Made by a program: the position numbers and the translations under genes. Shown here one piece after another: positions 1 to 5,270 of a stretch of 10,196 bases of DNA (position 1 is its first letter; every line of letters starts with the position of its first letter). Location of the stretch: contig JAJKIL010000064.1 of NCBI GenBank assembly GCA_021154515.1, positions 1 to 10,196 of the forward strand, read 5' to 3'. The DNA is from Niastella sp. GTDB lineage: Bacteria; Bacteroidota; Bacteroidia; Chitinophagales; Chitinophagaceae. Below the pieces are notes generated by a model. It was not told where the DNA came from, ran no database searches, and saw nothing but the letters and a program-made list of their open reading frames with translations.

Positions 1-13
1 AAGGGGGGAGAAA

Positions 14-68
14 GTTGATAGGGTTGACTGAGTTGATAAAGTTGACAAGTTGACAAGTTAACGAGTTT
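14..68. repeat. Short direct repeat, GTTGAnnn units
   Basis: GTTGA recurs at 14, 23, 32, 41 and 49, followed by GTTAA at 57 and GTTTA at 64, with a period of 9 then 8 bases. The array lies just upstream of the ABC ATPase gene. The same word reappears directly after that gene's stop codon (GTTGACCA, GTTAACCA). No promoter was recognised in 1-120, which fits a gene inside an operon that begins upstream. The function is unknown; slippage-generated spacer DNA is the simplest reading. Confidence 0.7.
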
Positions 69-120
69 ATGGTTGCTGCGACAGCTTACAGCTTGATTCA
101 CCATAGAATTTGAAAAAACA

Positions 121-870
121 ATGAATACAAACAATATTGCTATACGCGCTGAGTCACTTACTAAACGCTTTGGCGATTTTACTGCCGTAGATGCCATTAC
201 GTTTGAAGTAAAGAAAGGGGAGATCTTCGGCTTCCTGGGCGCGAATGGCGCCGGCAAAACAACGGCCATGCGCATGTTATGCGGATTGTCGATCCCTACT
301 TCGGGCAAAGCATCCGTAGCGGGGTTTGATGTATATAAACAAACCGAGCAAATAAAACGGAGCATCGGATATATGAGTCAGAAGTTCTCCCTGTATGAAG
401 ACCTTACCGTTCGGGAGAACATCCGCTTTTATGCGGGCATATATGGTAAGAGTGATGCCTTTATAAAAGAGAAAACTGCTTTTCTGCTGCGGGAACTGCA
501 CCTGGAAGCAGAAACCAATAAACTGGTAAGATCATTGCCGCTTGGCTGGAAACAAAAGCTGGCTTTTTCCGTAGCCATTTTTCATGAACCGGAGATTGTT
601 TTCCTTGATGAACCTACAGGCGGTGTTGATCCTGTTACCCGTCGGGAATTCTGGAACATGATCTACAAAGCAGCGGAATCGGGGATCACCGTTTTTGTAA
701 CCACTCACTATATGGACGAAGCCGAGTATTGTAACCGGGTTTCCATTATGGTCGATGGCCGGATAGATGCACTGGATACTCCCACGCAGCTTAAGAAAAC
801 ATTTAACGTGTCTTCGATGGATGAGGTGTTTTTAAAACTGGCCAGACAGGCTAAAAGAAGCGGTGATTGA
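121..870 (+). CDS. ABC transporter ATP-binding protein (YbhF-like, ABC-2 exporter)
   Basis: This 249-residue nucleotide-binding subunit should hydrolyse ATP on the cytoplasmic face to drive the two ABC-2 permeases that follow. Visible motifs are Walker A GANGAGKT (40-47), the signature region LPLGWKQKL (139-147), Walker B IVFLDE (159-164) followed by PTGGVD, and the H-loop histidine H196 in TTHYMDEAE. The signature replaces the canonical LSGGQ with LPLGWKQ, a variant I associate with YbhF/CcmA-like exporters that work with paired ABC-2 permeases. The length fits a single domain, whereas E. coli YbhF is a fusion of two, so a second ATPase gene may lie upstream. The gap to the first permease is 131 bases and is filled by repeats. 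The exported substrate cannot be told from sequence; drugs or other hydrophobic compounds are the usual guess. The start at 121 follows an A-rich leader. Confidence 0.93.
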   Translation: MNTNNIAIRAESLTKRFGDFTAVDAITFEVKKGEIFGFLGANGAGKTTAMRMLCGLSIPTSGKASVAGFDVYKQTEQIKRSIGYMSQKFSLYEDLTVRENIRFYAGIYGKSDAFIKEKTAFLLRELHLEAETNKLVRSLPLGWKQKLAFSVAIFHEPEIVFLDEPTGGVDPVTRREFWNMIYKAAESGITVFVTTHYMDEAEYCNRVSIMVDGRIDALDTPTQLKKTFNVSSMDEVFLKLARQAKRSGD

Positions 871-893
871 GTTGACCAGTTAACCAGTATCCT

Positions 894-959
894 GGTAACC
901 GGCGACCGGAAACCGGTAACCGGAAACCGGAAACCGGTAACCGGTAACCGGTAACCGGC
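894..959. repeat. Heptamer tandem repeat GGTAACC/GGAAACC
   Basis: Nine consecutive heptamers occupy 894-956, in order GGTAACC, GGCGACC, GGAAACC, GGTAACC, two GGAAACC, then three GGTAACC, ending in a partial GGCA. Units differ only at their third to fifth bases. Each unit is nearly self-complementary (GGT pairs with ACC around a central A), so the array can fold back on itself in many registers. It sits between the ATPase and first permease genes, immediately after GTTGACCA and GTTAACCA words at 870-886. A 7-base period would shift the reading frame, but the array lies outside any gene I accept. It looks like slippage-expanded spacer; an effect on operon mRNA is possible. Confidence 0.9.
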
Positions 960-965
960 ACTTGG

Positions 966-1003
966 ATAAGAATAAGATTTAATTATTCATAAATCATTCT
1001 TAT
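966..1003 (+). promoter_or_regulatory. Hairpin covering the permease start codon
   Basis: ATAAGAAT (966-973) pairs perfectly with ATTCTTAT (996-1003), and GATTT (976-980) pairs with AAATC (991-995). Two unpaired adenines (974-975) bulge from the left arm and a loop lies at 981-990. The right arm includes the first two bases of the ATG at 1002. The stem is AT-rich and so only moderately stable. It could limit translation of the first permease, but this is inferred from the sequence alone. Confidence 0.45.
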
Positions 1004-2108
1004 GAAACAGTTCACTTCATTTGTAAAGAAGGAATTTCATCATATATTAAGGGACAAACGAACCCTGTTTATTTTATTGGGCATGCCCATCATGCAGATC
1101 CTCATCTTTGGATTTGCATTGACCAATGAAGTAAAGAATTCGCAGATCGCCATTTTTGATCAGTCGAACGATGCCTCCACACAGGCGCTTCGCACCGAGT
1201 TGAATGCCAGCCGCTATTTTGATATTGTGCAGGATATTCATTCTTACCAGGAAATTGAAGCGGCATTCAGAAAAGGGGCCATTAAACTGGCCGTTGTTTT
1301 TCCCGAGAACTTTGCCAGCGACCTGGATCATTTCAATACCGCGCAGGTGCAACTGATCGCCGATGCATCGGACCCCAATGTGGCCAATACCCTCACAAAC
1401 TATGCAACAGCTATCATTCTCGATTACCAGGACCGCATCACCAACAACCGCCGCCTGCCGTACACCATTAAAACGGAGATGCGCATGTTGTACAACCCGC
1501 AGTTAAAAGGGGCGTATAGTTTTGTGCCGGGCGTTATGGCCATGGTGCTGATGCTGGTGTGTACGTTAATGACCGCCATTACTATTGTACGCGAGAAAGA
1601 ATTAGGCACTATGGAAGTTATGCTGGTATCGCCCATGCAGCCATTTAAGATAGTAGTGGCCAAAGCCGTTCCCTATTTATTGTTGTCAATCGTAAATATT
1701 ACCAGCATTCTGTTGCTGAGTGTATTTGTGCTCGATGTGCCCATCAATGGCAGTTTGCTGTTATTGATCTTTGAAAGCATTTTGTTCACGCTTACCTGTC
1801 TGGCGTTTGGGTTGCTGATCTCTACTGGCACCGATTCACAGCAAACCGCCATGTTCATTGCATTAACGGGCATGTTCCTGCCAACGATCATGTTGAGTGG
1901 GTTTATGTTCCCCATTGAAAATATGCCTTTGCCATTACGGGTGATCTCGAATATAGTACCGGCCAAATGGTTTTATTATATCGTAAAAGAAGTGATGATA
2001 AAGGGGCTGGGAATAACAGCTGTATGGAAGGAGACATTAATACTGTTCGGCATGCTGTTGTTTTTACTGGTTCTAAGTATCAGGAATTTCAAAATAAGAC
2101 TCGCCTAA
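1002..2108 (+). CDS. ABC-2 type permease, first of pair (YbhS/YbhR-like)
   Basis: This 368-residue inner-membrane subunit is expected to form the export channel with the second permease and the upstream ATPase. It has the ABC-2 layout: a basic N-terminus, one membrane segment at about 21-41, a large extracytoplasmic domain to about 170, then five hydrophobic segments at about 172-196, 223-245, 252-274, 282-303 and 345-363. The conserved cytoplasmic motif REKELGTMEVMLVSP (197-211) follows the second segment and is diagnostic of this family, probably the coupling contact with the ATPase. The length matches YbhS/YbhR (about 370 residues). Only 9 bases separate its stop from the next permease start, so the two are surely co-transcribed. 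The start at 1002 lies within a predicted hairpin. Confidence 0.93.
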   Translation: MKQFTSFVKKEFHHILRDKRTLFILLGMPIMQILIFGFALTNEVKNSQIAIFDQSNDASTQALRTELNASRYFDIVQDIHSYQEIEAAFRKGAIKLAVVFPENFASDLDHFNTAQVQLIADASDPNVANTLTNYATAIILDYQDRITNNRRLPYTIKTEMRMLYNPQLKGAYSFVPGVMAMVLMLVCTLMTAITIVREKELGTMEVMLVSPMQPFKIVVAKAVPYLLLSIVNITSILLLSVFVLDVPINGSLLLLIFESILFTLTCLAFGLLISTGTDSQQTAMFIALTGMFLPTIMLSGFMFPIENMPLPLRVISNIVPAKWFYYIVKEVMIKGLGITAVWKETLILFGMLLFLLVLSIRNFKIRLA

Positions 2109-2117
2109 ATTATTTAT

Positions 2118-3236
2118 ATGAGAACCTTACGTTTTTTGTTGCAAAAAGAGTTCCGGCAGATCTTCCGCGATCCATCGATCATTCGCATCATTTTTATGAT
2201 GCCTTCTATACAATTGCTGATCTTGCCCTGGGCGGCCGATTATGAAGTAAAGAATATTCAGCTGAGCGTAGTAGACCATGACCATTCGCAATACTCCATG
2301 CAACTGGTTAATAAAGTAACGGCTTCCGGTTATTTCCGGTTGCAGGATTATTCCGGTTCTTACCACAACGCCTTGCAACAGGTTGAGCACGACAAATCGG
2401 ACCTGGTGCTGGAGATCCCGGCCGATTTTGAAAAGAAGCTGATAAAAGAAAATGAGTCCACCCTGTTTATGGCCATCAATGCCATTAATGGCGTAAAAGC
2501 CAACCTGGGTGGCGCTTACCTGCGAAGTATAATCCAGGATTATAACCGCGAGGTACGGTTGAAATGGATCCAGATACCGCGGTTCAGTCCGGAGTTACAG
2601 GTTGAAGTAACATCGAGCAACTGGTTCAACCCTTCCATGAATTACAAGTATTTTATGGTGCCGGGCATCCTGGTAGTGCTGGTGACCATGGTGGGTTCTT
2701 TTCTGGCATCCTTGAACATTGTGCGGGAAAAGGAGATAGGCACCATTGAACAGATCAATGTAACCCCGGTAAAAAAATATCATTTCATCTTAGGTAAACT
2801 GATCCCGTTCTGGATCCTGGGTTTGCTGATCCTTACCATTGGGTTAACCATTGCGCGGGTAGCCTATGGCATTATGCCGCTGGGCAGTTTTGCGGTGATC
2901 TATATATTTGCTGCGGTGTATCTGCTGGCCGTGCTGGGACTGGGATTGCTGTTATCAACGTATACCAGCAACCAGCAACAGGCCATGCTGCTGTCGTTCT
3001 TTTTGATGATGGTATTTATTTTATTAAGCGGGTTATATACCTCTATAGATAGTATGCCGGCCTGGGCGAAGGTCATTACAAAGTTCAACCCTGTTACTTA
3101 TTTTATTGATGTAATGCGAATGGTAGTACTGAAGGGTAGTGGGTTAAAAGACATCAGCACGCACATTTTTACCGTGCTGGGTTTTGCGGCGGTGCTGAAT
3201 ACCTGGGCGGTGATCAATTATAAAAAGCGTTCCTAG
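2118..3236 (+). CDS. ABC-2 type permease, second of pair (YbhR/YbhS-like)
   Basis: This 372-residue paralogue of the preceding gene has the same plan: one N-terminal membrane segment (about 22-40, with the sequence IIFMMPSIQLLILPWA), an extracytoplasmic domain to about 175, and a C-terminal block of five hydrophobic segments. The coupling motif REKEIGTIEQINVTP is at 203-217. The two permeases share the motif and layout but have clearly diverged, which suggests a heterodimeric channel. The gene is the last of the operon and is followed within a few bases by a hairpin terminator. YbhFSR-type systems often work with an HlyD-family adaptor and an outer-membrane TolC-like protein; neither is visible in this window. 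Confidence 0.93.
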   Translation: MRTLRFLLQKEFRQIFRDPSIIRIIFMMPSIQLLILPWAADYEVKNIQLSVVDHDHSQYSMQLVNKVTASGYFRLQDYSGSYHNALQQVEHDKSDLVLEIPADFEKKLIKENESTLFMAINAINGVKANLGGAYLRSIIQDYNREVRLKWIQIPRFSPELQVEVTSSNWFNPSMNYKYFMVPGILVVLVTMVGSFLASLNIVREKEIGTIEQINVTPVKKYHFILGKLIPFWILGLLILTIGLTIARVAYGIMPLGSFAVIYIFAAVYLLAVLGLGLLLSTYTSNQQQAMLLSFFLMMVFILLSGLYTSIDSMPAWAKVITKFNPVTYFIDVMRMVVLKGSGLKDISTHIFTVLGFAAVLNTWAVINYKKRS

Positions 3237-3240
3237 GGGC

Positions 3241-3281
3241 AAAAAAAATCCTCCCGATTTTATCAGGAGGAAATATTTTAG
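3241..3281. terminator. Bidirectional intrinsic terminator between convergent genes
   Basis: TCCTCC (3249-3254) pairs with GGAGGA (3266-3271), and GAT (3256-3258) with ATC (3262-3264), separated by a C/A mismatch. Eight adenines (3241-3248) lie on the left, giving a run of eight uridines after the hairpin in - strand RNA, so it is a strong terminator for the lipoprotein gene. On the + strand the hairpin is followed by a weaker AU-rich tail, enough to end the ABC operon. Confidence 0.85.
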
Positions 3282-3296
3282 TGATGGCCCTTTCAA

Positions 3297-3671
3297 TTAA
3301 TCATAAATGAACCGGTGTGGTGAAAATTTAAAGGAAATATCGCCGGCTGTTTTGTTATAATTAATTCCTACGTACAGTTCGCCGCTTTGGGTAAAGCTTT
3401 CAGTTTTTACCACAGTACCATTTACAACCACTTTAATGGTATGTTTCCCTTCGGTATTGACAGTAGAAATACTTGTGGCTAATCCTAACAGCTCGTTGGT
3501 AGTTACCTGTGTGTTCAGTAAAGGTTGGTTATCGATCGCAACCTGCACATTATCCTTGTCAAAAGTAACTTGCACATCTACCCCCAGGTCGTACACCGTT
3601 GGGTTGTTGGCTTTGCGGCATGCGGCAAACAGCAGCAGTACCAGCGAGGTAAACAAAATTGTTTTTTTCAT
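3297..3671 (-). CDS. Small predicted lipoprotein, unknown function
   Basis: I place the start at 3671, giving 124 residues that begin MKKTILFTSLVLLLFAAC. This is a typical type II signal peptide with two lysines, a hydrophobic core and a lipobox LFAAC whose cysteine is residue 18. The mature part of about 107 residues starts RKANNP and is rich in alternating hydrophobic/polar residues, Thr, Val and Asn, suggesting a small beta-sandwich. The fold is inferred and I recognise no family. The frame stays open upstream to an ATG at 3746, but that ATG overlaps the promoter's -7 box, so it is unlikely to be used. An ATG at 3686 is an alternative that would add five residues. The gene stands alone, converging with the ABC operon across a shared terminator. 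The likely location is the periplasmic or outer face of the outer membrane. Confidence 0.8.
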   Translation of the reverse strand: MKKTILFTSLVLLLFAACRKANNPTVYDLGVDVQVTFDKDNVQVAIDNQPLLNTQVTTNELLGLATSISTVNTEGKHTIKVVVNGTVVKTESFTQSGELYVGINYNKTAGDISFKFSPHRFIYD

Positions 3672-3743
3672 AATATTTGTGTTCATGGCTAACTGCACTA
3701 CGACAACGGGTAAGTTGTTTTCGTTGCATGATGTATCAGAGTG

Positions 3744-3751
3744 CAAAGGTA
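3744..3751 (-). promoter_or_regulatory. Bacteroidota -7 promoter box for the lipoprotein gene
   Basis: Read on the - strand the sequence is TACCTTTG, a perfect match to TAnnTTTG. A TTG preceded by Ts lies upstream (3769-3771 on the + strand), but with 17 intervening bases rather than the usual 19-21, so the -33 element is uncertain. The implied 5' UTR is about 50-65 bases. It contains a small ACAAC/GTTGT inverted repeat (3703-3707 and 3714-3718). Confidence 0.65.
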
Positions 3752-3902
3752 CAGCAACTTACGCGCTCCAAAAAATATGTTAAGGACATTAAAAGTCACA
3801 GCTAAAAAATTAATACCGGGAACAGTTTCAAGTTCCATGTTTTCAGTTTTAAGTTCAGGTTGTCAGTTTGCGTGTGTACTTTTCCGTTTATAAAAGATCA
3901 TT
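3752..3902. other. Non-coding spacer before the hairpin array
   Basis: No credible gene was found on either strand. Positions 3828-3876 carry loosely repeated words (AGTTTCAAGTTCC, CAGTTTTAAGTTCAGG, CAGTTTG), similar in style to the GTTGAC words near the start of the window. The rest has no structure I can name. Confidence 0.5.
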
Positions 3903-4176
3903 TTCAGCTACAAATGGTAAAATATAGTTGGAGTGGCATTGTTTCCAGCTATAAATCGCAAATAATAATTTGAAGTGTATTGTTTCCAGTTACAAATGGT
4001 AAAAAATAGTTGGAGAACTTCATTTTCAGCTGCAATTCGTAAAAATTAGTTGGAGCAGTATTGTTTCCAGCTACAAACCGCGAAAAATAGTTGGAGTGGT
4101 ATCATTTCCAGCATCAAATCGCAAAAAATAGTTGGAGAATTTCGTTTCCAGTTATAAATCAAAAAAATTAGCTGGA
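3903..4176 (+). repeat. Seven-copy tandem hairpin array, 40-41 base period
   Basis: Seven units each have an 8-base left arm (consensus TCCAGCTA), a loop of exactly 14 bases (consensus roughly CAAATCGCAAAAAA) and an 8-base right arm (TAGTTGGA), joined by linkers of 10 or 11 bases. Left arms begin at 3903, 3944, 3985, 4025, 4066, 4107 and 4147. Read as + strand RNA, copies 1, 3, 4, 5 and 7 pair across all eight positions using only Watson-Crick and G-U pairs; copies 2 and 6 keep six pairs. Copy 7 has GTTA opposite TAGC where copy 5 has GCTA opposite TAGT, a swap that keeps pairing. No frame across the array looks coding. It is not a CRISPR array, because no part of the unit is an unrelated spacer. 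The function is unknown. Confidence 0.9.
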
Positions 4177-4191
4177 GATTTACTGTTCTAA

Positions 4192-4228
4192 CCAGCAAAC
4201 CCCGGAAATCATGTCCGGAACAGGCTGG
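4192..4228. other. Nested hairpin just after the array
   Basis: CCAGC (4192-4196) pairs with GCTGG (4224-4228). Inside, CCGGA (4202-4206) pairs with TCCGG (4214-4218) around a 7-base loop. The two stems are separated by a symmetric 5 by 5 internal loop. No U-run follows, so it is not a canonical terminator. It starts about where an eighth array unit would, and shares the CCAGC/GCTGG outer pairing, but the interior is different. Confidence 0.55.
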
Positions 4229-4334
4229 CCTACTAATCAGGATTTTCTTACCCCATCTTTCTTATCTCATACTTCCCATTTCAGCCTTCATTTCCCCAAC
4301 CTCGGTGAAATTTCGGTGAAAACATTTAAAAGTG

Positions 4335-4356
4335 AATGAATATTCATTTATCTTTG
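4335..4356 (+). promoter_or_regulatory. tetR promoter with overlapping palindromic operator
   Basis: AATGAATATTCATT (4335-4348) is a perfect 14-base palindrome. The -7 box TATCTTTG (4349-4356) follows immediately, so a protein bound to the palindrome would cover the region between the promoter elements. A T-rich -33 position (near 4325) is weak. A nearly identical palindrome occurs before the next gene. Binding by the encoded TetR protein is inferred from position and from the usual autoregulation of this family. A TCGGTGAAA word also occurs twice just upstream (4302 and 4313). Confidence 0.75.
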
Positions 4357-4362
4357 CTCCCG

Positions 4363-4953
4363 ATGCGCACAAGAGATACCAATAAAGAAAATAGTATCCG
4401 TAAACAGGCCATTGAAATGGTTGTAAAGGAGGGTCTTGACGGTTTCAGCATGCAAAAGCTGGCCAAGGCCGCCGGCGTGTCGCCAGCTACCCTGTACATT
4501 TATTATAAAGACCGCGAAGACCTGATAAACCAGATCGCGACTGAGATCAGCCTCCGGTTAATGGAAAGTAGTTTGCAGGGCATACATCCGAAAATGTCAT
4601 TTGCCGATGGCATGGAAATACAATGGAAAAACCGGCTGAAGTTCTACCTGGAAAATATGGACGAGATGGAATTTATTGAGCAGATCCGGTACAGTCCATT
4701 ATATGAGACCATCAGGCAGGTTATACGGCAAAAATTCGGGGATGTATTGGGATCGTTTGTGATGAATGCCATCAACCGGGGCGAAATGATGCCGCTGCCT
4801 TTTGAGGTGTATTGGGCCATTGCTTTTGCTCCATTGTACCAGTTGATAAAATTCCATAGCCAGGGCAGGAGTCACGCCAATGACGAGTTTACCATAAACG
4901 ACGAAATGGTAAACATGACCCTGAAATTGGTATTGAAGGCGCTCAAACCTTAG
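4363..4953 (+). CDS. TetR/AcrR-family transcriptional regulator
   Basis: With the start at 4363 the protein has 196 residues, normal for the family. An upstream in-frame ATG at 4336 lies inside the palindrome and before the -7 box, so a transcript from that promoter could not include it. The N-terminal DNA-binding domain is clear: helix 1 at about 11-24, then the helix-turn-helix FSMQKLAKAAGVSPATLYIYYKDREDLI (28-55) with the typical GVSPATLYIYY recognition-helix region. The C-terminal ligand-binding and dimerisation domain is not similar to any I know. As a likely repressor it would control itself and the two following genes, releasing DNA when it binds a ligand, probably a substrate of the MFS pump. 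The gap to the next coding region is 38 bases and contains the second palindrome. Confidence 0.9.
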   Translation: MRTRDTNKENSIRKQAIEMVVKEGLDGFSMQKLAKAAGVSPATLYIYYKDREDLINQIATEISLRLMESSLQGIHPKMSFADGMEIQWKNRLKFYLENMDEMEFIEQIRYSPLYETIRQVIRQKFGDVLGSFVMNAINRGEMMPLPFEVYWAIAFAPLYQLIKFHSQGRSHANDEFTINDEMVNMTLKLVLKALKP

Positions 4954-4973
4954 TATTTTTTGTCCAATTAAGT

Positions 4974-4989
4974 AAATGAATGTTCATTT
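4974..4989 (+). promoter_or_regulatory. Second TetR-type operator, before the HMA-like gene
   Basis: AAATGAA (4974-4980) and TTCATTT (4983-4989) are 7-base inverted half-sites around a TG centre. The surrounding sequence AAGTAAATGAATGTTCATTT closely resembles AAGTGAATGAATATTCATTT at the tetR promoter. This points to the same regulator binding both places. No clear -7 box follows, so it may regulate an internal promoter or transcription arriving from tetR. Confidence 0.7.
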
Positions 4990-4991
4990 TT

Positions 4992-5246
4992 ATGAATAAC
5001 ATTAAACCTCCTTCTTACACGAAAAAAGCCCTTCGGGTATTGGTTTTTAAAACCAACCTGGTGTCGGCAAAAGACATTCATCGCATTTCCCCAGTAATGG
5101 GTGATACACCTGGCATTCTGCGATGGAATGTTGACGAGCATGATATTGACAATGTTTTGCGCATTGAAACGTCATGGTTATTACCGGGCGACATTATTCG
5201 CGTATTGACCAATGCGGGGTATGTATGTGAAGAACTGCCTGATTAA
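4992..5246 (+). CDS. Small HMA-like ferredoxin-fold protein without CxxC
   Basis: Starting at 4992 the protein has 84 residues. An ATG at 4980 is in frame but falls inside the operator palindrome, so I prefer the later start. The pattern suits a beta-alpha-beta-beta-alpha-beta fold as in heavy-metal-associated (HMA) domains: strand LRVLVFKT (14-21), helix about 25-36, strand GILRWNV (41-47), the D-x-D-N-V-L-R-I-E strand (51-59), helix about 65-75, and the ending GYVCEELPD (76-84). Where HMA proteins carry their CxxC metal site, this one reads TNLVSA (21-26), so classical copper binding is unlikely. Its only cysteine is C79. It lies between the regulator and the transporter, with 24 bases to the latter. 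I recall similar short proteins annotated as hypothetical in Bacteroidota. The role is unknown; a small ligand-binding or accessory protein is possible. Confidence 0.8.
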   Translation: MNNIKPPSYTKKALRVLVFKTNLVSAKDIHRISPVMGDTPGILRWNVDEHDIDNVLRIETSWLLPGDIIRVLTNAGYVCEELPD

Positions 5247-5270
5247 TTAAAATTTATTAAACCTAATCAA

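Noticed and set aside
1967..2245. 92-residue frame bridging the two permeases
   Set aside because: It overlaps the end of one permease and the start of the next in another frame, with no family features.
3672..3746. N-terminal extension of the lipoprotein to 3746
   Set aside because: It would place the start codon on the -7 box and put 25 residues before a perfect lipoprotein signal peptide.
3436..3783. 115-residue open frame on the + strand
   Set aside because: It lies opposite the lipoprotein gene and its promoter. The - strand frame has a signal peptide, promoter and terminator; this one has none.
3903..4176. CRISPR array
   Set aside because: The whole unit, including the loop and linkers, is related from copy to copy; there are no unique spacers, the copies are imperfect, and no cas gene is near.
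4336..4362. Earlier tetR start at 4336
   Set aside because: The ATG is inside the operator palindrome and upstream of the -7 box, so the transcript would not contain it.
4980..4991. Earlier start for the HMA-like gene
   Set aside because: The ATG lies within the second palindrome; the next ATG at 4992 gives a cleaner N-terminus. Not fully excluded, since no promoter was fixed.
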